Below the pieces are notes generated by a model that made no database searches, was not told the DNA's origin, and saw only the letters and a list, made by a program, of their open reading frames with translations. A program made the translations under genes and the position numbers. 47,636 nucleotides of DNA, taken from NCBI GenBank assembly GCA_045592445.1, contig JAZNUV010000034.1:1-47636 (forward strand), in the 5' to 3' direction. Positions 39,600 to 47,636 of this stretch are shown piece by piece. The DNA comes from JAQXGO01 sp045592445. GTDB lineage: Bacteria > Bacillota > Clostridia > UMGS1883 > UMGS1540. How positions within the stretch are numbered: the first letter of the stretch is position 1; each line of letters begins with the position of its first letter.

Positions 39600-41104
39600 A
39601 GAAAAACATTGCGGGTTCTATCAGCTATGTTATGTTGATTATGATTTTCTCGCGGCTTATGTCGCTTGTCAGCGTACAGATTTACATGTCATACTACGGC
39701 GCATCTGACATGTATCTCAATATTTATTCGTATGCGATTTCAGTGCCGAATATTATTTTTACTTGCTTTGGCACGGCACTTTCCACGGTCATTATCCCGA
39801 TTTATGCGGGATATATCGCAAATCATGAAGAAAAAAAGGCAAAAAGCTTTGCGGATAATATAATCACGGTTTCAACGGTATTTACGGCGCTTTTGGTGCT
39901 GGTTGGAATTGCGATTTCGCCGATTCTGCCGCGTTTTACAAATCTTGGGGACGCCCGTTTTGCTACAAAGGCACTCATGGTCATGATGCCCGCTATGCTG
40001 TTTTACGGGCTCAATTACATTTTCCAGGGTATGTTGCAAACGCACGGAAAATACGCCTGGCCTGCTTTCGTCAGCTTGCCCAGCAGTTTCATTGTTATTC
40101 TCTATGTATTTTTATGGGGCGATACATACGGCGTGTTCGGACTTTTGCTTGCAACGCTTTTGGGGCTTTCCATGCAGGCGTTGATTTTAGTACCGCCGCT
40201 TTATCGGGCGGGTTATCGGTATACGATGTCCTTTTCCCTGAAAAACCCGGATATAAAAACAGCACTTCGCATGACGGGACCTGTCCTTTTGGGTGTTTCC
40301 GCCTATCAGCTGAACATGTTTTACAACACAACCATGATTGCAAGCTTTCCGGGCATGGTGACGCTTTTGAGCTATGTACAAAATATCACGCTTTACATGG
40401 TACTTGCGTTTGTATATTCCATAACGGCAGTCATTTACCCGCAATTGACAGCGTCGGTCGCTGTGGGCGATATGGAAAAATATAAGGAAACGTTGCGCAA
40501 TATCTGTAATTTTGTTATTATTTTACTTGTGCCCGTCACCTTCGGATTCATTGCCGTACGTGAGCCGCTTTTGGAGCTGATTACGAAATGGGGAAAGGTT
40601 ACGGCGGAGGAAATCGGAAGTGCGGCAGGTCTTTTGGCGATGTATGCGATTGGCATACTCGGTATCGGCTTAAAGGAAATTTTAGACCGTGCGTTCTACG
40701 CGCGGAGAAAAACACTTCTGCCTGCCATAAACGGTTTTTTCATCATGGCAGTGAACATCAGCCTCAGCTTAATTTTCATCCGTAAAATCGGCGCATTTGG
40801 GATTCCGCTTGCCTACTCGGTGGCATCTTTGGCGGGATGTGCGGTACTTTTATATTTTCTCCGGCGGCAAATCGGCCCGTTCGGGGCGGGCATGGGCACA
40901 GTCTTTATAAAAAGTCTTCTTTCTGCAGTGATTATGTTTTTCGTGGTGCGTTTTGTAAACGGATGCATGGCACAAACTGCGGACACGCTTTGGATGCGTC
41001 TTATTCGGCTTTTCGTACCCGTGGTGTGTGGCGTAGGCGTATACGGCATTTTGGCATGGATACTTGGATTTTTACCAAAACGGAAAAAGGAGAGGGCGGA
41101 ATGA
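39587..41104 (+). CDS. MurJ-like lipid-linked glycan flippase (MOP superfamily)
   Basis: The 505-residue protein has about fourteen membrane segments and the MviN/MurJ pattern (GSISYVMLIMIFSRLMSLV at the N-terminus, LTASVAVGDMEKYKETL mid-protein and a conserved LKEILDRAFYARRKT segment). MurJ flips lipid II and close relatives flip other undecaprenyl-linked oligosaccharides; its place inside a polysaccharide operon argues for the latter, or for a dedicated second copy. It overlaps both neighbours (13 bases and ATGA), indicating translational coupling. Confidence 0.85.
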   Translation: MAGMKKNIAGSISYVMLIMIFSRLMSLVSVQIYMSYYGASDMYLNIYSYAISVPNIIFTCFGTALSTVIIPIYAGYIANHEEKKAKSFADNIITVSTVFTALLVLVGIAISPILPRFTNLGDARFATKALMVMMPAMLFYGLNYIFQGMLQTHGKYAWPAFVSLPSSFIVILYVFLWGDTYGVFGLLLATLLGLSMQALILVPPLYRAGYRYTMSFSLKNPDIKTALRMTGPVLLGVSAYQLNMFYNTTMIASFPGMVTLLSYVQNITLYMVLAFVYSITAVIYPQLTASVAVGDMEKYKETLRNICNFVIILLVPVTFGFIAVREPLLELITKWGKVTAEEIGSAAGLLAMYAIGILGIGLKEILDRAFYARRKTLLPAINGFFIMAVNISLSLIFIRKIGAFGIPLAYSVASLAGCAVLLYFLRRQIGPFGAGMGTVFIKSLLSAVIMFFVVRFVNGCMAQTADTLWMRLIRLFVPVVCGVGVYGILAWILGFLPKRKKERAE

Positions 41105-41631
41105 AACGATTGACACGCGTAATCTGCTATTTTTTATATTACTGTTTTGCACGGCATCTGCCGGCAACGGGGCTTCCATATAGCCTCGGTGCTGGCACGA
41201 TACGACGGTTTTTGGCAAAAGGGATGCTTGACGGATGCGGGAAAAAAGTAAACATTGAGCATGGTGCATTTTTTGCTTCAGGGAAGGATATTACCATCGG
41301 CAATCACTCGGGGCTCGGCATTGGTTGCCGCGTGGCGGGTCCGCTTTCCATCGGTGATGACGTCATGATGGCGCCGAATGTTACCATTGTAACGCAAAAT
41401 CACGAAACCAGTGATCTGTCCATTCCGATGCGGTTGCAAACAGCGCCCAAACATAAGGTTACCATCGGGAATGATGTTTGGATTGGTGCAAATGTTATTA
41501 TTCTGCCCGGCATAACAATCGGAAATGGTTGCATTATAGCAGGCGGTGCGGTTGTAACACACGATGTGCCGGATTATGCGGTTGTGGGCGGAAACCCCGC
41601 AAGAATTATTAAAAACAGGAAGGACGGGTAA
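41101..41631 (+). CDS. Second hexapeptide acyltransferase
   Basis: The 176-residue product is again a left-handed beta-helix acetyltransferase: KDITIGNHSGLGIGCRVAG, LSIGDDVMMAPNVTI, the His-containing QNHE loop and VTIGNDVWIGANVIILPG, ending VVGGNPARIIKN. It differs from the first acyltransferase in its N-terminal third (an amphipathic leader FLYYCFARHLPATG), so the two probably modify different positions or sugars. The start overlaps the MurJ-like stop as ATGA, and the glycosyltransferase begins two bases after its stop. Confidence 0.9.
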   Translation: MKRLTRVICYFLYYCFARHLPATGLPYSLGAGTIRRFLAKGMLDGCGKKVNIEHGAFFASGKDITIGNHSGLGIGCRVAGPLSIGDDVMMAPNVTIVTQNHETSDLSIPMRLQTAPKHKVTIGNDVWIGANVIILPGITIGNGCIIAGGAVVTHDVPDYAVVGGNPARIIKNRKDG

Positions 41632-41633
41632 TT

Positions 41634-42725
41634 ATGCGCATATTATATCTTATCAATCACGCAGGCAAGGCGGGAACGGAAAAATATGTTTATAACCTGG
41701 CGAAGGCATACCATACGAAAAAGGCGGAATGTTTTTTTGCGTATAACGAGGAGGGACCGCTTCTTGCGCAAATGCAGGAGCTTGGCGTACCTACCTGCCG
41801 CATAAATATGCGCTCGCCCTGGGATTTGAAAGCGGCAAAAAGATTAGCTCGGCTATGCGAACGATACAAGATTGATATTATCCATACCCAGTACCCGCGC
41901 GAAAATTATATTGCCGTTTTATCACGACTTTACAGACGCAAAACACGCGTGATATACACCTGCCACTTAACGCTGGAAACAGGATTTTTATGGCGCATTT
42001 CAAACCGCCTGATTACAAAGCATGACGCGCAAATTATCAGTGTTTGTAATAACGGCAAGGAACTCATGATCAAAAACGGCGTGCCCGCGGATAAAATTTG
42101 TGTTATTTTTAATGGTCTTCGGGAGACGGAACAAGCATTACCCGCCTCGACCATACGGCAGGAGCTTGGCATTTCGGACGATACCTTTGTTGCGGTAACG
42201 CTTGCACGGTATCATATTGCGAAAGGTCTGCCGTACCTTGTGGATTCTATTGCACAAATCAATCGGCAGCTGCCTTTTGTGTGCCTGATAGCAGGGGACG
42301 GCGAACTCTATGACGAAATCAAGGAAAGAATTGCGGAAAAGGGCCTTAAAGACCGCATCCTCCAGCTTGGATTCCGCACGGATGCACCGAATCTGTTGGC
42401 GGGGGCGGACGTATTTATTAACTCGGCAAAATGCTATGAGGCACTCAGCTTTGCCATTTTAGAGGCAATGGGGGCAGGGCTTCCCGTTGTAGCAACAAAC
42501 GTCGGCGGCAATGGTGATATCATCAATCCGCAAAATGACTGCGGTATTTTAGTGGAATACGGTGACACGGAGGGTATGGCGGCAGCACTTGAAAAACTTG
42601 CGGGAGATAAGGCACTTTGCGCACATTTGAGTGAAAACGGAAAGAAAGCCATCAAAAACGTGTTTAATCTTGACAAAATATTGGAAAAAATATATACTGT
42701 ATACGAAGATGTTATGGCGCGATAA
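41634..42725 (+). CDS. Family 4 glycosyltransferase
   Basis: A 363-residue GT-B retaining glycosyltransferase. NHAGKAGTEKYVYNLAKAY is the N-terminal glycine-rich donor/acceptor segment, ARYHIAKGLPYLVDSI and LIAGDGELYDEIKE the interdomain motifs, and ECYEALSFAILEAMGAG-like CYEALSFAILE the EX7E nucleotide-sugar motif near residue 265. It probably adds a sugar to the lipid-linked precursor on the cytoplasmic side. Two bases separate it from the upstream acyltransferase. Confidence 0.92.
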   Translation: MRILYLINHAGKAGTEKYVYNLAKAYHTKKAECFFAYNEEGPLLAQMQELGVPTCRINMRSPWDLKAAKRLARLCERYKIDIIHTQYPRENYIAVLSRLYRRKTRVIYTCHLTLETGFLWRISNRLITKHDAQIISVCNNGKELMIKNGVPADKICVIFNGLRETEQALPASTIRQELGISDDTFVAVTLARYHIAKGLPYLVDSIAQINRQLPFVCLIAGDGELYDEIKERIAEKGLKDRILQLGFRTDAPNLLAGADVFINSAKCYEALSFAILEAMGAGLPVVATNVGGNGDIINPQNDCGILVEYGDTEGMAAALEKLAGDKALCAHLSENGKKAIKNVFNLDKILEKIYTVYEDVMAR

Positions 42726-42746
42726 CGCGCAGAAGGGAAGGAAATT

Positions 42747-43232
42747 ATGCTGATTGATAAGCAAGGAAAACTGTTTGGGAAAATAAATGTAATTGATTTG
42801 ATTGTTATTGTAATTTTGGCGGCAACAGTCTGTGTTTTGGGGCTTCGCTTTTTAGCACCGAAATCAGGAAGTGTGGGCGAGACCTTGGAAATAAAATATT
42901 ATGTTGAAGAAGTGAATGACTGGGTGGCTGATAAAATCGAGATAGGCGACGAGTTGTATGACGGCACCAGTGCACAGGAGATCGGTACAGTGACGGCAAT
43001 TGAGAAGGGCGCCCCCGTAGCATGGGCTGTTACGGAGGATGGCCGCTATGTTCCGGCACAGCGTGAAGGATTTTGTTCCTTGATTATCACGGGCGAGGTG
43101 CAGGGAGAAAAGACCGAAACGGGTGCTGAAATCGGCGGCAATATGTATGGCGTAGGGCATTCTATGGTTCTCTATGCAGGCGATGCAAAAATCTACTTAA
43201 GAGTATACGACATTGGCGTGAAAACAGCGTAA
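42747..43232 (+). CDS. DUF4330-family membrane-anchored protein
   Basis: The 161-residue product has a short cytoplasmic N-terminus (LIDKQGKLFGKINVIDL), one membrane helix (about residues 18-38) and an extracytoplasmic beta-rich domain, the layout of DUF4330. Function is unknown; by my recollection such genes often lie beside O-antigen-ligase and CsaB-type genes in Clostridia, as here. A likely role is an accessory subunit of the polymerase/ligase step. A GGGAAGGAAA site precedes the ATG. Confidence 0.82.
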   Translation: MLIDKQGKLFGKINVIDLIVIVILAATVCVLGLRFLAPKSGSVGETLEIKYYVEEVNDWVADKIEIGDELYDGTSAQEIGTVTAIEKGAPVAWAVTEDGRYVPAQREGFCSLIITGEVQGEKTETGAEIGGNMYGVGHSMVLYAGDAKIYLRVYDIGVKTA

Positions 43233-43244
43233 AGGGGTGCCTTG

Positions 43245-44780
43245 ATGATACAAAACAGTGCTTTTGTAACGATGGCTGTGCGGATATGGCGGGCAGTCGA
43301 AGCCTCGTTTTTGGTGCGGGCGATTTATGCAATCTTGCACAAAGCGGGGGATTGGGCGCGCGGCAGCGCGGTCTGCCGCTTCAATCTGCGCACAAAAAGT
43401 ATAGATGATTATGCGAAATCCTCCTTCCTTTACCGTGTGTTGCAGAAAATCTGGAACGGCGTACTTTTATTTTTCGGCAGGATTTATCGTGCTTTGCGCC
43501 GCCTGAATATGGGGAGTATCAATCATCGTTTGTATACGCGCTTTTTAATGCCCGCACGCCTTATGCATGCAGAGGTCTTTTTGATGGCGGCGGTACTTTT
43601 GATATTTGCAATGCCGCACAAAATCTGGAATAATATGTATGCGCTCGTTTTGGCAGTGGGTCTTGCGGCGGTATATTTTATCTGCCTTTTGGGCGAGAAG
43701 AAAGACTTTGGGAAAAATGTGACGGGGCTGTGGTTTTCGCTTTTGGTTTTTATGTTTATTACAACCGCAAGCGTCATTGGCTCGCCCGCAATGGGAGACA
43801 GTGTACGCGTACTCGTCTTTTTCTGGACGGCATTTTTATTCTCCCTTATTCTATATGGCATGATGTCAACCACAAAAAAGCTTGATACGATGTGCGGCGT
43901 TATGCTTGCTGTATCAGCTGCTACAGCAGTTATTGCGGTGGCACAGCGCATGATGGGGATTGAAAGCGATGCCTCTCTGACGGATTTGGCACTCAATAAA
44001 GGAATGCCCGGCCGCGCGTTTGCAACGCTTGGCAATCCCAATAACTATGCGGAATTTTTAGTTCTTTTTATTCCGTTTGGTTTCGCATGGACATTAAACA
44101 GAAAGAAAGCATGGGAAAAGTGCGGCGGATTATTCTTGGTGGCACTTTGCGTAGTCGGACTGTTATTAACATATTCGCGTTCGGGTTGGCTTGCATTTGC
44201 CGCGGCCGTCGTGGTATTTACGGCGCTTTACAATAGGCGGCTTTTGCCGATTTTAATATTGGCTGCATTTCTTTCGATACCCTTACTCCCCGAAACAATT
44301 TTAAATCGAATTTTAACAATCGGAAATTTAGCAGATAGCTCCAGCTCCTACCGTGTAGATATCTGGACGGGGTGCCTTGCTATGCTGCGGGACGGATACT
44401 GGCTTCCGGGTGTAGGGCTCGGGCCCGGTGCTTTTCAAGCTGTATACCCTGCTTATGCGGTTGGGGAAACGGGTGTTGCGCCGCATTCGCACATGCAGTT
44501 TATGGAAATTTTAATTGAAATGGGTGTTTTGGGCTTTATAAGCCTTTTGTGGTATAGTTGGAGCCTGGTGCGACGCACAAGTGTGCATGCACTGCGCACA
44601 AAATCACGGGCACAAAAGCGGATTCTCTGTGCTGCGGCTGCCGCAGTGGCGGGGATTACGCTCATTGGTTTTGCGGAATACACTTGGTTTTACCCGCGCG
44701 TACAGCTCGCATTTTTCATTGCGGCAGGCATGGCAATGGCATCTGTTCGCACGGCAGAAAAGGAAGAAGGAACGCTATGA
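43245..44780 (+). CDS. O-antigen ligase / Wzy-like polymerase family protein
   Basis: The 511-residue protein has a soluble 100-residue N-terminal region with amphipathic helices, then about ten membrane segments, and the Wzy_C/WaaL signature: GRAFATLGNPNNYAEFL, LLTYSRSGWLAF, and the periplasmic loop GVGLGPGAFQAVYPAYA with GVAPHSHMQFMEILIEMG. Such proteins transfer or polymerise undecaprenyl-linked glycan outside the membrane. In a Gram-positive cell this is probably attachment or polymerisation of the wall glycan. I choose ATG 43245 over an adjacent TTG. Its stop overlaps the next start as ATGA. Confidence 0.88.
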   Translation: MIQNSAFVTMAVRIWRAVEASFLVRAIYAILHKAGDWARGSAVCRFNLRTKSIDDYAKSSFLYRVLQKIWNGVLLFFGRIYRALRRLNMGSINHRLYTRFLMPARLMHAEVFLMAAVLLIFAMPHKIWNNMYALVLAVGLAAVYFICLLGEKKDFGKNVTGLWFSLLVFMFITTASVIGSPAMGDSVRVLVFFWTAFLFSLILYGMMSTTKKLDTMCGVMLAVSAATAVIAVAQRMMGIESDASLTDLALNKGMPGRAFATLGNPNNYAEFLVLFIPFGFAWTLNRKKAWEKCGGLFLVALCVVGLLLTYSRSGWLAFAAAVVVFTALYNRRLLPILILAAFLSIPLLPETILNRILTIGNLADSSSSYRVDIWTGCLAMLRDGYWLPGVGLGPGAFQAVYPAYAVGETGVAPHSHMQFMEILIEMGVLGFISLLWYSWSLVRRTSVHALRTKSRAQKRILCAAAAAVAGITLIGFAEYTWFYPRVQLAFFIAAGMAMASVRTAEKEEGTL

Positions 44781-47017
44781 AGGTTTTGCATCTTATCAGC
44801 GGCGGAGATACAGGCGGCGCGAAAACACATGTTTTCGCGCTTTTAGACGCACTTTCCAAACGGGCAGAGGTGAAAATTGCTTGTCTGACTCCCGGCGTTT
44901 TTTATCAGCAGATAAAAGAGCGGGCGGTGGAATCTGTACTTGTACATCAAAAAAATCGTTTTGATCTCTCCGTTGTCCGCACGCTGGCAGACATGATTAA
45001 AAAAGAAGGATTTTCCATTTTGCACGTGCATGGTGCACGGGCAAATTTTGTGGCGCAGTATTTAAAACGACGCATCAAAATTCCGGTGGTTACGACAGTG
45101 CATAGCGATTATCGCATGGATTTTGATGGCTTTTATCGCAAACTGGTATACACAAATCTCAACGTGCGGGCATTAAAAAAAATGGATTACTATATCGGCG
45201 TGTCCTCAAACTTTCGGGATATGCTGATTGACCGCGGCTTTCGCCCAAGCCGTGTATTTACGGTATATAACGGCATGGATTACAGCGGTGAGCTGACATA
45301 TATGGAAAAAGAAGCATTTGCAAAAAGCGTTGGGATTCCGTATGAGGCAGATAAAATTTATGTTGGGCTTATCGGCAGACATGACCATGTAAAAGGGCAT
45401 GATATTTTTATTCGTGCGGCGGCGCGTGCAGCTAAGGAAAATGCAGATTTACGCTTTGTAATTGCAGGTGACGGAGAAGGGCGAGACGCCTTAGTGCGCC
45501 TTGCGGCGGAGGAAAACATTGCGGACAAGCTCTTTTTCACAGGCTTTGTCGGGAACATCTACAACTTTATAAATTTTATTGATATTAACACGTTGTCCTC
45601 CAGAAGTGAAAGCTTTCCATATGTATTGCTGGAAGGTGCACGCATGAAAAAGGCAACGATCAGTGCCGCGGTGGGTGGTATTCCGGATTTGATTACGGAC
45701 GGAGAAGAAGGGCTTTTATTCCCGGCAGAGGATTACAACGCCTTTGCCGAAAAAATAATCTACATGGCGGCGGACGCATCGCGCCGAAATGAAATGGGGG
45801 AAGCGCTATATCAAAAAGCGACAACACATTTCTCTGACACAAGCCTTGCGGAAAGCCATATGGAAATTTACCGCGCAATCTTACGGGACCATCAGGATAC
45901 AAAGGCATATGACGTGGTACTCAGCGGTTACTACGGCTTTCATAATAGCGGAGATGACGCACTTCTTTTGGCAATTCTGAAAAGCCTGCGTGAGAAAATG
46001 CCGAATATACGAACGCTCGTTTTGTCGGCAACGCCGCAGGAGACAGCGCGTATTTATAAAACAGATGCCATACATCGCTTTTCTGTGTCGGCGGTGGCGC
46101 GCGCATTTTCAAAGGCACACCTTCTCTTATTTGGCGGCGGTAGCCTTTTGCAGGATGTAACCAGCAAAAAATCACTTTGGTATTACCTTTATATTATGCG
46201 CATGGCGCGTAAGAAGGGCGCAGGGGTGTATGTGTATGCAAACGGTATTGGGCCGCTTCATGGAAAAAACCGTAACCGTGCTGCCCGTGCGGTAGAAGCC
46301 GCTGATATGGTGACCTTGCGCGACCAAGCATCATTGGAAGAACTTCTTGATATGGGCGTGGCAGGTCCGCCGATGCGTGTAATGGCAGACCCGGCACTTA
46401 CATTGTCAGGCATTCCCCGCGATGCGGTACAAGAACTTTTAGAAAAAGAAGGCGCACCCGCAGGAACGCGCTATTTTGGCATTTCGTTGCGCGCATGGCA
46501 AGGGAATGACAGGATATATCTATCTCAAATTGCAAAAGTGGCGGACTATGCCGCAAAAACTTATGGGCTTACGCCGATTTTTATTCCGATGAAGCGTGTG
46601 ACAGACTCTAAGGTTGCGGAGAGGCTTGCCGCGCATATGGAAACCCCGCTTTGTGTCCTCCAAGCAGAATATACGGTGCCCGAGCTTGTCGGCATCGTAC
46701 ACGCTTGCGATTTGATTTTAAGTATGCGACTGCATACGCTTGTGTATGCGGTGGGCGGGGGTGTACCTGTCATCGGGCTTGCGTATGACCCGAAGGTGAC
46801 AGGCTTTATGCAGTATATCGAAAAGCCGTATATTGCTGATATGGAAGATACAAAGGCAGAAAAGCTGTGCGGGTATGTCGATGCAATTTATAAAGATTAC
46901 GAAACCGAAAAGAAAAACCTGCATCAAAAGGCAACAGCATTGAAAAAAAGAGCGGATGAGAACGCGGATTTAGCGATAGAATTGCTGAAAAATCGGCAAA
47001 AAAATAAAAAATCATAA
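44777..47017 (+). CDS. csaB: Fused family 4 glycosyltransferase and CsaB pyruvyl transferase
   Basis: One uninterrupted 746-codon frame encodes two enzymes. Residues 1-370 are a GT4 (HLISGGDTGGAKTHVFALL, GLIGRHDHVKGHDIF, and the EX7E motif in RSESFPYVLLEG). Residues about 378-746 are a CsaB-type polysaccharide pyruvyl transferase (LSGYYGFHNSGDDALLLAIL, LLFGGGSLLQDVTS, YANGIGPL, MRLHTLVYAVGGGVPVIGLAYDPK). CsaB adds ketal pyruvate to a wall glycan, the ligand for SLH-domain S-layer proteins. Separate csaB genes are the rule, so the fusion suggests that a sugar is added and then pyruvylated by one polypeptide. It is the last gene of the operon; the start overlaps the ligase stop. Confidence 0.92.
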   Translation: MKVLHLISGGDTGGAKTHVFALLDALSKRAEVKIACLTPGVFYQQIKERAVESVLVHQKNRFDLSVVRTLADMIKKEGFSILHVHGARANFVAQYLKRRIKIPVVTTVHSDYRMDFDGFYRKLVYTNLNVRALKKMDYYIGVSSNFRDMLIDRGFRPSRVFTVYNGMDYSGELTYMEKEAFAKSVGIPYEADKIYVGLIGRHDHVKGHDIFIRAAARAAKENADLRFVIAGDGEGRDALVRLAAEENIADKLFFTGFVGNIYNFINFIDINTLSSRSESFPYVLLEGARMKKATISAAVGGIPDLITDGEEGLLFPAEDYNAFAEKIIYMAADASRRNEMGEALYQKATTHFSDTSLAESHMEIYRAILRDHQDTKAYDVVLSGYYGFHNSGDDALLLAILKSLREKMPNIRTLVLSATPQETARIYKTDAIHRFSVSAVARAFSKAHLLLFGGGSLLQDVTSKKSLWYYLYIMRMARKKGAGVYVYANGIGPLHGKNRNRAARAVEAADMVTLRDQASLEELLDMGVAGPPMRVMADPALTLSGIPRDAVQELLEKEGAPAGTRYFGISLRAWQGNDRIYLSQIAKVADYAAKTYGLTPIFIPMKRVTDSKVAERLAAHMETPLCVLQAEYTVPELVGIVHACDLILSMRLHTLVYAVGGGVPVIGLAYDPKVTGFMQYIEKPYIADMEDTKAEKLCGYVDAIYKDYETEKKNLHQKATALKKRADENADLAIELLKNRQKNKKS

Positions 47018-47034
47018 AAGAAAATAAAAAAAGC

Positions 47035-47063
47035 TTGCATTTTACCAAAAGCTGTGCTATACT
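47035..47063 (+). promoter_or_regulatory. Promoter of tRNA-Arg
   Basis: TTGCAT (47035-47040), 17 bases and TATACT (47058-47063), 22 bases before the mature tRNA 5' end. Confidence 0.8.
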
Positions 47064-47085
47064 ATATAAGTATTTTAAAGGAAGT

Positions 47086-47162
47086 GCGCTGTTAGCTCAG
47101 CTGGATAGAGCGTATGGCTACGGACCATAAGGCCAGGGGTTCGAATCCCTTACAGCGCGCCA
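47086..47162 (+). tRNA. tRNA-Arg (anticodon ACG)
   Basis: A complete cloverleaf: acceptor GCGCTGT / ACAGCGC, D-arm with AGCTCAG, anticodon stem TATGG / CCATA with loop CTACGGA giving anticodon ACG, T-arm with GGTTCGAATCC, and an encoded CCA. It reads CGN codons after deamination of A34 to inosine by TadA. The GTTCGAATC T-loop is also a common integrase target. Confidence 0.97.
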
Positions 47163-47201
47163 AAACAAAAATCCTGTCGAAAGATAGGATTTTTTGTTTT
47201 G
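47161..47201 (+). terminator. Terminator of tRNA-Arg
   Basis: AAAACAAAAATCC-type 5' arm pairs with GGATTTTTTGTTTT around TGTCGAAAGATA, giving a long AT-rich stem with a U-tract immediately after the tRNA. Confidence 0.75.
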
Positions 47202-47202
47202 T

Positions 47203-47310
47203 ATTATTCATTTTTCATGATTCAATATTCATCATTCATTAAATTTGACAGGATTTTTAAATGAATAATGAATGATGAAGTCGCACGGCTAATGAATAAT
47301 TAATAATTGA
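47203..47310. repeat. AT-rich ATTCAT/ATGAAT inverted repeat beside IVP gene
   Basis: Tandem-like ATTCAT, ATTATTCAT and CATCATTCAT units (47203-47240) face ATGAATAATGAATGATG (47262-47278) in inverted order, and TAATGAATAATTAATAATTG follows. The arms TTCATCATTCATT and AATGAATGATGAA could form a stem across about 20 bases. No ORF is present. Confidence 0.65.
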
Positions 47311-47335
47311 AATTACTTGAAGTTAATGATATAAT
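47307..47335 (+). promoter_or_regulatory. Promoter of IVP gene
   Basis: TTGAAA (47307-47312), 17 bases and TATAAT (47330-47335), 16 bases before the start codon. The -35 lies at the edge of the AT-rich repeat. Confidence 0.65.
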
Positions 47336-47351
47336 GTTCTTGGTGATGAAT

Positions 47352-47636
47352 ATGAAAGAGAATATTTTAATAGATAAATCGATAGACTTTGCGGCAAGGA
47401 TAATTAAGTTACAAAGATATCTTATTAAGGATAAAAAGGAAACAATTATATCAAAACAAATAGTTAGAAGTGGAACAAGCATTGGTGCAAATATAAATGA
47501 AGCCAATTACGGACAAAGCAAGGCTGACTTTATATCTAAATTACACATATCTTTGAAAGAAACGGCTGAAACTGAATATTGGTTGAGATTGCTTGTTAAA
47601 TCAGAATTACTGACAAATGAAGAGGGAGAATCTTTG
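47352..47636 (+). CDS. Four-helix-bundle protein (23S rRNA intervening-sequence family), partial
   Basis: The first 95 codons of an IVP/Avd-like four-helix bundle protein run off the right edge. Typical motifs are DKSIDFAARIIKL, SKQIVRSGTSIGANINEAN and FISKLHISLKETAETEYWLRLL, which form the conserved basic face. These proteins occur inside 23S rRNA intervening sequences, in diversity-generating retroelements (Avd) and as free-standing genes; here there is no rRNA around it. An upstream in-frame ATG at 47346 is an alternative start. The usual full length is about 115-120 residues, so roughly 20-25 codons are missing. Confidence 0.9.
   Translation, partial: MKENILIDKSIDFAARIIKLQRYLIKDKKETIISKQIVRSGTSIGANINEANYGQSKADFISKLHISLKETAETEYWLRLLVKSELLTNEEGESL

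Noticed and set aside
47086..47636. An integrated genetic island using the tRNA-Arg as attachment site
   Set aside because: No integrase or repeated tRNA 3' end is visible before the window ends, so it cannot be supported.

Overview
The window reads as chromosomal DNA of a low-to-medium GC, strictly anaerobic, Clostridia-like Bacillota. Evidence: spo0A, a spore-type lonB and spoIIIAA; a sodium-pumping biotin decarboxylase operon; rubredoxin, reverse rubrerythrin and PerR-type oxygen defence; a clostridial HPr-like protein without the active histidine; sigma-A promoters (TTGACA-17-TATAAT) ahead of most operons; and a CsaB-type pyruvyl transferase. I cannot assign genus or family. Only spoIIIAA of the spoIIIA operon is here, so whether the organism sporulates is open.

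Layout. 1-1.4 kb: ppx, a collapsed amidohydrolase remnant and the start of a chromate transporter gene, all leftward. 1.4-2.4 kb: an AT-rich island with two small unknown ORFs between related micro-hairpin repeats. 2.4-7 kb: CDF metal exporter, family 2 glycosyltransferase, and a PHP / YmdB / cupin operon. 7-10.3 kb: a 190-bp structured repeat, then an acyl-CoA synthetase / E2-like acyltransferase / MarR operon with a near-perfect operator. 10.3-13.5 kb: mnmA, divergent nfeD-SPFH, tmRNA and a second, unrelated micro-hairpin array. 13.5-17 kb: four-gene Na+ decarboxylase operon. 17-24.4 kb: spo0A convergent with feoB, a small zinc-ribbon / sigma-like HTH pair, a two-OB SSB, an HPr-like protein, lonB and an orphan spoIIIAA. 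24.4-35.8 kb: ACT-UPF0210 operon, a tiny lipoprotein, a PdxY-like kinase, an oxidoreductase/isomerase pair, an anion transporter, Mrp ATPase, malic enzyme, argJ and a YyaL-type protein.

35.8-39 kb is a redox/iron region (rubredoxin, BFD-like ferredoxin, YgjV, TIM-barrel isomerase, reverse rubrerythrin, PerR/Fur regulator). 39-47 kb is one rightward surface-polymer operon: two hexapeptide acyltransferases, a MurJ-like flippase, a GT4, a DUF4330 protein, an O-antigen-ligase-like protein and a fused GT4-CsaB enzyme. Together these can build, acylate, flip, polymerise or attach, and pyruvylate a cell-wall glycan. The window ends with tRNA-Arg(ACG), an AT-rich inverted repeat and the start of a four-helix-bundle (IVP) gene.

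The most unusual items are the GT4-CsaB fusion, three distinct families of structured intergenic repeats, an AMP-ligase/E2-like pair whose acyltransferase lacks the catalytic histidine, a promoter built inside a terminator-like hairpin at 29.42-29.47 kb, and the spoIIIAA gene that stands alone. I found no CRISPR array, complete IS element, prophage or rRNA operon.
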